46,970 nt of DNA from Glomus cerebriforme (taxonomy: Eukaryota > Glomeromycota > Glomeromycetes > Glomerales > Glomeraceae): positions 8,238 through 55,207 of the forward strand of contig QKYT01000170.1 in NCBI GenBank assembly GCA_003550305.1, given 5' to 3'. Under the pieces are notes generated by a model. That model worked only from the letters and a program-made list of their open reading frames with translations, made no database searches and had not been told where the DNA came from. Made by a program: the position numbers and the translations under genes. Positions within the stretch are counted from its first letter, which is position 1, and every line of letters begins with the position of its first letter. Below are positions 24,502 through 35,627 of this stretch, piece by piece.

Positions 24502-27500
24502 ATGTCGGATTTTCGTTATAGCCGTAATCAAACTTACCGTCCAGACTATGGTAGAGATAACCGTGAACGTGAATATCGTGAAGATAATAGATATTATCGA
24601 CGTCGTAGGTCTCGTAGTAGGTCTCGTAGTGTAGATCGTTATAGGGCTATTGGTGGGATAAATAGGCAAGAAGATTGGCGAGAAGATTTCCTTCAAAGAG
24701 GAAGTAGACCAGATGATATTGGTGTACGCTCTTGGGGAAATAAGTTTCATTATGACGATCGTGAGGAAAACAGTAAAAGAAGGAAAACTAGACATGAGAG
24801 AGAGAGAGCTCCAGAGGTTTAGAATAAATTTATATCATAATCATTATTATTTTTATATATAAAAATTCGTCGAATCAACACTTTTTAACAAAAAATTAGG
24901 GACGTTGGAGGGAACGAAATCTTGGTGAACCCAACAATCATGTTATTCTGCAAGGGTTACCACTTGCAGCTACCGAGAATGACGTTCGTTTCACTTTTTT
25001 TGTCTTTAATCTTTGTTTATTTAATTTTCAAAATAGTAAATATTATTTTATTTAATTTAGATTCAGCAAACACTTGATAACTTGCATGCTAGTATTGAGA
25101 ATATACGTTTAATTAGGGATCGCCGCACAGGTTTATCTCTTACCACTTTATATTGGAGCGTATAAGTGTTATAAAATGAAATTTTCTGGAAAATCTTTTG
25201 TAAATAATATAAATTTTTGTATTTTATAAACAGGTGATTCGCGCAGATTTGCTTTTGTGAAATTTACAAGTGTTGAGCATGCAAGACAATTCATAGAGGC
25301 CAATCATCCATTCATCATGATGGAGGATATTCGTGTTCGTGTTGAATACAGTAATAGCGCATCCGCGGAGGATGAAGGTTGGGCTTGCAAGAATGTACTT
25401 ATAAAATTTATATTTTGATAGTTTGGAATTATTATTTTGTGTCAATGGATTTAATAATTATAAAAAACAATATATTTTTCAATTTGAATATCTATACTTT
25501 TGAATAGTGCGGTTTTCTTAATTACAAAAAACGTGAAAGTTGTCACCAATGTCATCATTCGAAGAAAGGTGTGATTAGATTGTGGAGAATACCACAGAGT
25601 CCTTTTGGCATCAAGTCGTGCTATTTTAATTTAAACGACTTGTTCCAAAATCCCATATGTATTATTATTTGCATGGTTTCTCACATTATCTTTAATTATA
25701 TTTGGCGATGCAGAATCCATGGTGTCTGGTTCACTACATTTGGCACCTACCAATTCGTTCTTTAATGATGGAGAAAATGATTTAGGACAAGTTCCACATC
25801 ATATCTTATTAGTCCGTGGATTAGACCCTTTGACTACCGAAGAGACTCTTTATGCCGCCACAAGTCAGGTGGCAGCTTTAAGGAGAGTTTTGTTGATTAA
25901 AGATCGAGCTTCTAGAATGTCTTGGGGGTTTGCATTTTTAGATTATCATGATATTCAGGTTATTTAAATTTTTATTTGGGGTATCAAATTATATTTATTT
26001 AAAATATATGTATAACATAATGAGGCATATTATTAACTGTTGGATCATATCGTTAGACATCTACATATGCCTTGTCAATTTTTAATGATCCCCAATATTA
26101 TCCAGGAGGATTTGTAGTTGACTCACGAATTGTTAGTATAACATTTGCTCATCCCGGAAGTTTTATACCAGCTTATGCTACTACCGAGTGGACTATTTGG
26201 GGAGATGATGGAATTGCCATGTCATATTGGGATCAAAAAGCATATGCAGTTGAATATGGTGGATCACAAGATTCAGTTCAAATTGAGCCCAATATAACTT
26301 CTACAAATTCGGCTTCTGTATACGAAGCTGAGAATAAAAATCGAAAAGAGAGCCCAGAAGAAACAAAAATATCGGTTGCTGTTCCCGAGACAAACCGTGC
26401 GTTTTATATTACTCTTTAATGAAAATTTATTTTGTTCTTTATTAACTAAAACTTTATTTCTTTTAGTGAATGTTGAAGATGAATTGAATGCTTTCTATTC
26501 AGATATGGGTGCAGTTTTGACATCAACTGGGAAAGCCGAAACTAAATCTATTTTTTCAGTTTCTGATATGGTTTCTACTTCAAATAATCATAAGTCAAAT
26601 TCTTCTCCAAAGAAAAATCAGGATTCCGAGCTCAATGCATTTTATGCTGATCTTGAAATTGCTGAACAAAAAATTAATACAAGTCAATCTACTAGTAGGA
26701 TTTAATTTTAATGCTTATTATTTCTTATTTATCTTATATATATTTTTTTAATTACATTTCATTATGCATTCTATATGGGTAAAGCAATTTTTACCAATTC
26801 ATCATCTCCTGAAATTGAGCCTCTAGAAGCTAAAGCCCAACAATTTCCTAATGACGAAAATATACCATCTAAAGAAGATAATTTTACTCCCGAGCAACCT
26901 TTAGGAAGCCATTCTCCACGGGAGCCCATAAATCATGAACAGCAAGTACCTTCACAACAAATCAAACAATTAAATTCAAGTATCTCAAGAGATTCTTTAT
27001 CACCAGAAACGTTAGTTTATAACCGAGAATAATATGAATGAAGCAGAGCATCAAAGAAACTTGTATTTCCGTAGCTTTTGTTAACCCAATTGTTCCACCT
27101 TGTTTCTTATCTCTTCGCCACGTTTCTGCCGCTCCTCCCCTCGGTCATACCGCACTTGTCTTTGTTATTTTGGTGACAATAATTGGTTCTCCCCAGTGAT
27201 CACGATTCGGAAACAATTGAAGAAAACGAAGCATCACGTGAAGAAACGATATCTACGTCCAAGGATCCTTTGAAAGGAGGTTAGTTTTATTTATAAATTA
27301 TCATTTTTTTTAAAAAAGAAAGTTTCTATTATATTTACGTATCATTTTCTTTGTTTAGTAAAAGAAAAGAAAAAGAAGTCGAACAAGCCGATTGGAAGAA
27401 AGAAGGTGAATATTAAATGTGTATCAGTTAAATAATTGATAAATAATTCTTATTTGTTCTATATTTCAAAATTTAATTTATAAAGGTTCATGAACAATTG

Positions 27501-28445
27501 CAAAAATGGAATGAAAGGAAAGAAGAATTGCATACTAATCAGGTATATATAATATAAAAAAAATAATATATATTGGTTTTTTCGTTAATTAAAACGTACG
27601 ATTATTTATTTATTTTTTTTTTCTTTTTAATACATGCAGCCTGAATTAAGTGATGACGGTCTTTTCGATTATACATTGAATGCATGCCTATTATGTCAAC
27701 GACAATTTACAGATTTTGCTGAACTTCAGAAACATGAACAAATGTCGGATTTACATAAGGTATGCTTTATTTACTGAAATTTTACTCGCTTTAAATCTAG
27801 ACATTTTAATCTATTATTTTTTTTATTATAAAAATATATATATAAAATATCTGAAGTCAAATTTGGAGAATGATCATTTGGTACAAACTATTCGTATGAA
27901 ACGAGCATACGGATTACAAAATGATGAAAAAGCTCAGGTACAAAATTGTGTTGTCATTTACCAAATGAGTGATTTATTTATTTGTTTTTTATTTATTTTA
28001 AAGACAAAATATAATAATAGAGCAGCACAAAGAAGAAAAATCTATGGACAGCCTAGGAGGCCCGCGCCACCTGCTGCGGCTGGGACGTCTAATTCAGCTG
28101 AAGAAACATTTGAGCAACCCACAAAATATGGAATTGGAGAAGATAATATTGGAAATCGCTTATTACAGAACATGGGATGGAAGGCAGGAGAAGGATTGGG
28201 TAAAAATAAAAGTGGTATAGTTGATCCAATCCAACCAGAGATTTATGCAGCAGGAGTTGGACTTGGAGCTTCACAAAGTCATAGTCTTTTAGAAGATGGA
28301 CAGAACACATATTATGGGATGGCAAAGAAACTTGTAAGCATTTAAGCATTTATTGCAGTCTGATTATTTAATATTATCATATCATTTTTTTTAACATTTA
28401 TCAAATTATAAATCAAAGGCTAGATCTCGATTAGAAGAACCCTAA
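24502..28445 (+). CDS. RBM5/RBM10-like splicing regulator: RS, RRM, RanBP2 zinc finger, RRM, C2H2, G-patch (16 exons, 824 aa)
   Basis: RNA-binding splicing regulator, nuclear. Exons: 24502-24816, 24900-24983, 25061-25130, 25234-25394, 25508-25568, 25714-25958, 26057-26396, 26467-26694, 26785-27010, 27197-27279, 27359-27405, 27486-27542, 27640-27759, 27857-27937, 28004-28333, 28419-28445; frame holds across all. Domains in order: Arg/Tyr- and RS-rich N-terminus; RRM1 (HVILQGLPL...RRFAFVKF, about 118-200); RanBP2-type finger (GWACKNC...CHQC); RRM2 (HILLVRGLDP...WGFAFLDY); a Ser/Glu-rich middle with two related ELNAFYxD motifs; a C2H2 finger (CLLC...H...H, about 654-676); G-patch (about 749-796). 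This is the RBM5/6/10 order and length, but I see no OCRE aromatic repeats. Some donors are weak (GTTTAG, GTGCGT). Intron 9 (27011-27196) is unusually GC-rich. Confidence 0.93.
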
Positions 28446-31400
28446 AAACTAATTTATATAATATATTAACCGGTTTATTAACTTTATATAATTATTTTAT
28501 TGATTTTCTTATTTTATTATGTATGTAATCTCATAAATATACTTTATTTGAACTTTGTGGTTTAATAAACTTGTATGAATTGCTGATGTAATTAATATTT
28601 AATATAACAGATAACTTATTTAATATATCTTTAATTATCCTACAGCCAAATAGGATCATGCTTTTTTTACCGTGCTGATATTTTTTTATTAAGCTATAAA
28701 TAAACTACAATTGCATAATATTATTGATATTTTTGACGTTATTTCTAGAAATATTATATATTATCGTGCTCCGTATATTTAACATAATTGCCAATAAGTT
28801 AGTTATTTTGGTTATCTTAAAATATCAATTCAACGTGTCACACGATAATATTAATCGTATTAATCGCCGCAAGCACAATAATTTATAAATAAAGAAAAAA
28901 ATTATCATTGAACTTGTTTGTGGTATTTTATATGAATATAAGTAAAAAGGAATAAAGAAAGGGTAACATCTCTATCAAATAACTAATATTTAACCTGTTT
29001 TCTTTTATTTATAAAAGATATTACTTAAAATAATTTCTTTTTTTTTATAGTTGTAGCTTTATTATATAATCTTATTCATGAATACATGATAAAAATTACA
29101 ATAACTGCATTTGTTTAACTTTATTACTATTTGTTATTTGTTCTCTACTTCTCTTACAAATAAGTTTTTCACCAGAGATTCTTTAGATATATACTACCTG
29201 GACAAGTGATCTAATTTCTTAAACTCATGTATATAATAACTAAATCTAAAATTTTAATATATGATTACATTAAACCTAATAAGTATATGTATTAAATTTT
29301 TTTTTCTAGCTTTTATATTACTATAATAATTGTAAAAAAAATTGTAAAAGAAAAAAATTAAGTTAAAATTACAAAAATTTTAAACTTTTTACATTTTCTT
29401 TAAATTATATATAATAAAAATATTGAAAATAAATATGGTCGTCCCCTCTATAGGCAATTAGGCACCCCCTGTTTAGTCATACCCTCCTTATAAACACATT
29501 TATGCTTGGCCCAAGTTACTAATAATATTATTAAAAAAACCTCCTCTATAGTCACATCATATAGGTTTTTTATAATCACACCTTTTTTTTTTCAATCCTA
29601 GAGGTGTGATTATATAGGGGGATGACTATATGTAAATTTTTATAATTTTATAGAATATTAATAATTAAAATAATGGTAACATCATTTAATTTATTTTATT
29701 TTTTAATCATAATTATTATTAAAATTTTTATTTATTATTTTTTTTTTAATTAATATATTTAAATGCAAGTTAGCAATATAAAAATATATATATATATTCT
29801 AAGTTATTATATATTAAAATTTTTAAGTAACACTATTAATCTATTATATATATTTTTGAGTAATTAATCAAAATTAAAATCTGTCTAAGTAGTATACCTG
29901 TAATCTAAAAGATAATCTTTATCTAATAAAATTATCATTAGTTTACCAGTAAATCAATAAAAAAAAAGACTACTATTACTATATATTACAGAGCATAGTA
30001 TTCCTTTTTTTTGCATGAAAAAAAATCTATTTTTCTATTAATATTATTATTTAAAAATCTAGTAATTTTATTTAAATAATATAAGAAATATATTAATAAT
30101 CATTTTACTATAAAGTATTACTACCATATATTTTCTTTTAATAACTATGAAAATATTATTCTTTTTTTAACAAAATATTTGAATACTTGTGATTCTTTCA
30201 TATGATTGATTCCAATGAACATTCTAGTATTAATTTTACTTATCACTTTACTGCTTCTTATAATAATCTACAGAAAACAAAAAAAATTTCACATATTTCT
30301 TATCTGACTAATAATGCTACTCAAAAAGTCTTCACTATATACTTATATTATAAAGATTACTTATAAATTGTTATCTTTCAAAATAATATTTACTTACCTA
30401 ATCCAGATTATATTAATCTTTTTAATAATATTTCATTTGATAAACTTATTTTGAAATTTTATATTTAAAATAATTACACATCACATTATCTACTTAATTT
30501 TTTATATAGATAAGCTGAATTAACATTAATAATTAAAATTTGAAATTTTTTTATTAGATTCTAAACTGGTCTTTATTTACTAAAGAATTTATGCAAATAG
30601 CAAGATATTAATAAATAGTATTAATAGTTTTAAATTATTATTAGATAATATAAATAATAATAGTATTACTTAAAAAATCTTAAAATATAAAAATCAATCT
30701 TTATTATTAGGAATTATAGATAATATTAGGAAAAAATCTTTAAATTTTAAGTTAAAAGATATAATAGAATTATTATAGGATAATAAATATTTTAACTAAA
30801 ATAGAAACTAGTTCAAATTTATTTATCAAAAATATATTAAAGTATAATTATTCAAATTTTTTTTATTAAATTATATAAAACAACTGGTAAAAGTATCCCT
30901 TTAGTTCTTTATTAAAATACTTTATAGTATTACTATATATTCTAAATAATTAATTATTTACTATAACCAAAACATTTGTAATAGTACTTATAATCACAGG
31001 TTAAATGAAATCCATTATCCAAATTGCAAAAAAAGCAAATTTTAGATTTTTTTTGGAAAATGGTACATTATACTGGACAATTTTTGGTATAACATTAGCA
31101 TAATATTATCCAATTTATAAAAAAATTCAAATTGTATGTTTTTTTGAAAAAATGATAAATTTTCTTAAAAATAATGTATTACACTAGATAATTTTTCATG
31201 TATAAATTTATCATAAAATTATTATAATATTTGTACAAAAAAAAAATCAAATGTTTTATTATTTTTGAAAATGTTACATATTTCTTAAAAATGCAGAATT
31301 TACCAAAATAACATAACATTTTTCAAAATAATATTGAACTATAATAGATAATTATTTTTTCAATAATGTAAAAAATTGTAAGTATAAGTTTAAAACTTTT

Positions 31401-31880
31401 ATTATTAATGTAATAAATAAATAATCTAAAGGTTAAATCTTCTATTTAATAGTAAAACTACCAAATATTCAGTTTACTTATATTTAAATGTAGCTAAAAT
31501 ACATCAGAAAAATTTTAGAGGTGCAGAATTGCAGAAATCTGCAAAATTTGAAATATCTGCGCAGTTCAAATAATTTTCTTCAAATTTTTTTTAGTAAAGT
31601 TTTTAGAAAAAATTAAAAACTTTGTGCAAAAATCTTTATTTTTTTTTTATTCTGATAAACTTCAGTTAAACTATTATTTAACTATTTTAAATTTTAGGTT
31701 TTAAAGTCTTGGACAAAATTAGTTAAGTTCTTCAAATTTCATGTTTAATCTGTGACATGCAGATTTTTTTTTTTTTTTTTTTTGCAAGATTCTGAACTCT
31801 TTTCATTATCTCCAGATTTTACTTTTAAAGGTAAATAAGTATATATATATACAGTCAGACCTCCATATAATCATACCTTA
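28446..31880. other. AT-rich gene-free region with degenerate repeats
   Basis: About 3.4 kb with no credible ORF. It contains a small inverted-repeat element (separate entry), a diverged tandem pair at about 31040-31270 (units built on AAATG-TACATTATACT-GA and TATAA-ATTA words), and a TGCAG-rich patch at 31510-31570. At 31852 the sequence CAGTCAGACCTCCATATAAT resembles the terminal repeat of pogo/Tigger-like elements; I found no matching opposite end nearby. Confidence 0.5.
29434..29630. mobile_element. MITE-like inverted-repeat element (197 bp)
   Basis: The left end TATGGTCGTCCCCTCTATAG is matched by the reverse complement of the right end, TATAGTCATCCCCCTATATA, with similarity continuing through GGCACC/ACACC for about 28 bases. 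An internal copy of the CTCCTCTATAGTCACATC motif lies near 29540. There is no ORF inside. GC-rich CCCC-CTATA ends recall pogo-related terminal repeats. No clear target duplication was seen. Confidence 0.5.
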
Positions 31881-32428
31881 CACTGATCAAAAACTGATCT
31901 ATCTTACAGATATCTTACAGATATCTTATAAATATCGGGTATCCAAAATGCAGAAAATCTGCTATACATCAGATACCCAATATGTATACTATAGAATTAA
32001 AAAATACAATTTATTAATTATCTCGCTATCCAGTGATCATAAAAAGATGAAATATAGCTCATTCGATTCGCCTCACTGAGACGTATCGAAAGATACTAAT
32101 GTCGCATTTCTAGGTGCAATAGATATCGAGATATTGCATTTTTTGTTTGTTTTTTTTACAATTTATCAAATATCTCAGCATCTATCATNCCTAGAAATGC
32201 GAAATTAGTACCATTCGATACGTCTCAGTGAGGCGAATCGAATGAGCTATATTTCATCTTTTTATGATCACTGGATAGCGAGATAATTAATAAATTGTAT
32301 TTTTTAATTCTATAGTATACATATTGGGTACCCGATATATAGCAGAATTTACGCATTTTGGGTACCCGATATTTATAAGATACAGTATCTGTAAGATATC
32401 TGTAAGATAGATCAGTTTTTGACCAGTG
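31881..32428. mobile_element. Long foldback element with ~235-bp inverted arms
   Basis: Arms 31881-32114 and 32190-32428 are near-perfect reverse complements around a 75-base spacer. The outermost bases CACTGATCAAAAACTGATC pair with CACTGGTCAAAAACTGATC. Inner landmarks found in both arms include TTACAGATATCTTACAGATA, GTATACTATAGAATTAAAAA, ATTATCTCGCTATCCAGTGA and CTCATTCGATTCGCCTCACT. Similarity is highest in the inner ~150 bases and lower near the GGGTACCC words. The spacer itself continues partial pairing. No ORF is present, so this is a non-autonomous foldback or MITE-type element. One N (32189) sits at the arm-spacer junction. Confidence 0.85.
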
Positions 32429-33435
32429 AAAGTTTTAGTAAATTACTATTATTATTACTAATTAATTTGATTTAATTTCAGTTTTATTAAAATTAATATT
32501 AAATTAAACCAATTGGAATTATATTTAGTAAATCTTTAAACTAAAATACTATAGTATTTTCTATATATAATAATACTTTCTTTTTTATATGAAAAAAAAT
32601 TATTTTTTATTAATATTATTATTTTAAAAATTTAACTTTATTTATTAATTATGATGCAAATTTTTAAACTATATATATGATTTATAATAAAAATTTAAAT
32701 TATAAATTTATTAGTAATATAAGATCAACTTTCTGAAATTTGCAAAATATCTAGAATATTATAGCTTATAATATACAGTATTTATAAATATTTACAATAT
32801 ATATACTATCCTAATATAAAAATCACTTAGTAATATATAGAGTATTTTTTAGGTTATATAAAAATCTATCAAATTTTAATAAATTTTTTTTTATTTAATT
32901 ATAGTTTTTAAAAGGGTTTAAAATTTATATGACTCGCATCCCTAAATTACGTGATTTTAATCAAATTTGATTGGCCAAATATTTTACTACAAATTTTTAT
33001 NCTTTATTATAATTTACAAATAANTTTATTGGCCAATTTTTTATTTATTTTATTTATCACAATCATTTCTTTAATAACAAATTATACAAGCTTTTATTAT
33101 ATATAAAATAAAGGACAGAGATGAAAACAGAAATAAAAATAAAAGTTCATAATAATAAAAGTAAAGAGAATTAGAATTAAAACACCATTACAGAATTAAG
33201 CAATATCACAAAATTAAATACCATCACAAAATTAAAGCACTATTATAGCAGCAAATTAAGCACCATCATGAGATTAAAGCAGTATCTACAAAAAAAATAA
33301 ATTAAAAACACTCTCCACTCATAATTATCTTTCAAGATAAGATTTTTAGGTTTCCTACAAAATTAAAGGAAAAAAGAAACGTTAGTGGGTTATACTTACG
33401 TTTCTTAAAACCCATTTTGAAAAACCTCAACTCAC
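32429..33435. other. AT-rich spacer with a short CACCATCAC-AAATTAAG repeat
   Basis: Mostly featureless AT-rich DNA. At about 33180-33290 a degenerate 18-25-base motif repeats about five times (CACCATTACAGAATTAAG, CAATATCACAAAATTAAA, CCATCACAAAATTAAAG and so on). At 33370-33416 the palindromic AGAAACGTTAGTG...ACTTACGTTTCT precedes the micro-exon array and belongs to its type B introns. Confidence 0.5.
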
Positions 33436-34806
33436 CCAAATCCCCAAGGCCGTTCCCTAGAGGTATGCTATATCCGGTCATCCATCTGAAAAATGACCAG
33501 ATTCAGATTGATCCATTTGTACCACTGGATTGACCGGATGGTTCAACGGATATCCAATCAATCTGATTATCTGTAAAAATGCAAAAGGAACGTTAATGAT
33601 GTTCCAAAGACAGAAAAAAAACAAACATCACCTCCCAACTTACCTTTATGATCCAAGCTGAAGTCCAGGTCCAGAAAGACTTCCCTAAAGAAAAAATGGC
33701 AAAAAGGAACGTTAATGATATTCCAAAGATAAAGAAAAAGAAAAACCCAAAAAGCACAACCTCCCAACTTACTTCCATGATCCAAATTGAAGTCCAAGTC
33801 CAGGAAGACGTCTCCTAAAGAAAAAATAAAAAAAGGAACGTTAATAATGTTTCAAAGACAAAAAAAAAATCCAAAAAACCCAAAATCTCCATTCCCAACT
33901 TACCTAAGCTGAAATCCAGGTTCAGAAAAGCTTCCCCTAAAGAAAAGAAGTAAAAGGAACGTTAATGATGTTCCAAAGACAGAAAAAAAAACAAACACCA
34001 CCTCCCAACTTACCTTTCATAGTCCAAGCTGAAGTCCAAGTCCGGAAAGGCTTCCCCTAAAGAAAAAATGCAAAAAGGAGTATTAATGATGTTTCAAAGA
34101 CAAAGGAAAAGAAAATCCTGAAAAACACAACCTCCCAACTTACTTTCATAATCCAAATCGAAGTTCAAATCCAGGAAGGCGTCCCCTAAAGAAAAAATAA
34201 AAAAAATCCAAAAAAAACCTAAAATCTTCATTTCCAACTTACCTAAGCTGAAATTCAGGTCCAGGAAGACATCCCCTAAAGAAAAAAAGTAAAAGGAATG
34301 TTAGTGACGTTCCAATGACAAAAAAAAAACAAAAAAATAAACCAAACAATCTCCACTCCCGACTTACCTTTCATAGTCCAAGCCAAAATCCAGTCCAGAA
34401 AGGCGCTTCCTAAAGAAAAAAAGTAAAAGGAGCGTTAGTAATGTTCCAAAAACAAAAAAAAACCAAAAAAAATGAAAAACTCCTCCTAACTTACCTTCAA
34501 GCCAAAATCCAGTTCCAGAAAGGTGTCTTCTATAGAAACGAAACAAAAGGAACATTAGTAACGTTTCCTCAAGGTTGTTCCTTACAAAATTAAAAAAAAA
34601 GAAACGTTAGTGTATTATACTAACGTTTCTTTAAACCATTTTGAAAATCCCAACTCACCTAAAGTCCCCAAAAGCTGTTCCCTACAAAATTAAAAAAAAA
34701 AGAAACATTAGTGTGTTATAATAACGTTCTTAATTTCAAAAAAAAATCAACTCACCGATTGAAGTTTCCAAGCTGTTCCTAAAAAATAAAAAACGGTTTG
34801 CTGTTC
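33436..34806 (-). repeat. Tandem micro-exon/intron cassette array (8 type A units flanked by 3 type B units)
   Basis: Read on the minus strand, eight diverged tandem units each contain acceptor TTTCTTTAG (or CTATAG), a short core, then donor GTAAGT. Type A cores: 34495-34529, 34368-34409, 34243-34275, 34144-34185, 34014-34056, 33904-33936, 33773-33814, 33644-33684 (35, 42, 33, 42, 43, 33, 42, 41 bp). The intervening segments are 57-92 bp. Most carry CATTAACGTTCC, a branch-point-like TTAAC about 25 bases before the acceptor, inside the palindrome GGAACATCATTAACGTTCC. Type B cores of 23, 23 and 21 bp (34756-34778, 34659-34681, 33436-33456) have TAG acceptors and GTGAGT donors. Spliced in order, the eight A cores stay open in one frame, with peptides such as DVFLDLNFSL and EVFLDLDFSLDHK. 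Upstream (34860-34900) lie TATA-like and inverted CCAAT-like words. Function is unknown; it may be a gene, a pseudogene or a repeat. Confidence 0.6.
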
Positions 34807-35627
34807 CTAGAAAAAAAGAAAAAATACAAAATCAGTGGAAACAACGCGTTTAAAAAAACCAATCAAATTTTATTTTAATCATGTGATATAAAAGGGATGC
34901 GTTGCAACGCCCCCGCGTAAAATTATTATTTCCTTTTTAAAAATATAATTAAAAATAAAATATTTTTAAAATATTAAAAGAAATTTATATAAAATATATA
35001 TTTTTTAATATTTTTGATTAGCTTTTAACTTTCAAATTACTATTATTATAGACTAATATTTGAAATATAAAACCTATTATATATTATAATAATTAAATTA
35101 ATATATAAACTGAATTTTTTAAAAACATAATATATAATAAAAATGGACTCCTTGGGCGAACTGAACTTGGAATGTAAGAATGTAAGTTGGAAAGGAGGAA
35201 TGTTTTTTTAATATTAAAAGAAACATAATTTTATTGGAATATAAAGATTATTAATTATTATATGTATTACTAAGTATTTTTTATAAAATCTGATAATTTA
35301 TGGGTAACTTAATAGGGTAATATATATATGAATAAATTATAATATGATATATTAAGTATAAAAAAAATAAAAATAATCCTATATATTATTGTATTTCTGG
35401 TAAATATTTTATTTTTATATTTTTATGATGTCATTATATTTCTAAAGTGATATTTAAAAAAAAATTGTTTAATAAAATAATAAAAATATAAACAATTATT
35501 TAATATTTTTTATTTAAAATTGAATATAAATTCCTAAAAATATATTACAAAAAAAAATGCAAATTTTATTAAAAAAAATCTAATGTTCTTTTTTAAATAA
35601 TATTAAAATAAAAATAAAATAACTATA
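34807..35627. other. AT-rich flank between cassette array and PI4K gene
   Basis: The first ~110 bases are the possible promoter side of the cassette array on the minus strand (TTTTATATCACATGATT and ATTGG words, plus a GC-rich CGCGGGGGCGTTGCAACGC block at about 34900-34918). The rest is AT-rich and contains the 3' flank of the kinase gene. No gene seen. Confidence 0.45.

Noticed and set aside
24370..24795. 141-codon minus ORF rich in Thr, Ile and Ser
   Set aside because: Antisense of the RS-rich first exon of the RBM5-like gene; low complexity and no domain.
33567..33797. Minus ORFs reading straight through two cassette units (Trp/Phe-rich)
   Set aside because: They run through donor GTAAGT and T-rich intron-like parts. 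The repeated splice signals explain the conservation better than a continuous ORF.
28446..35627. tRNA, 5S rRNA or other structured RNA genes
   Set aside because: I looked for tRNA box A/B and 5S-like words by eye and found none; a covariance-model search would be needed to be sure.
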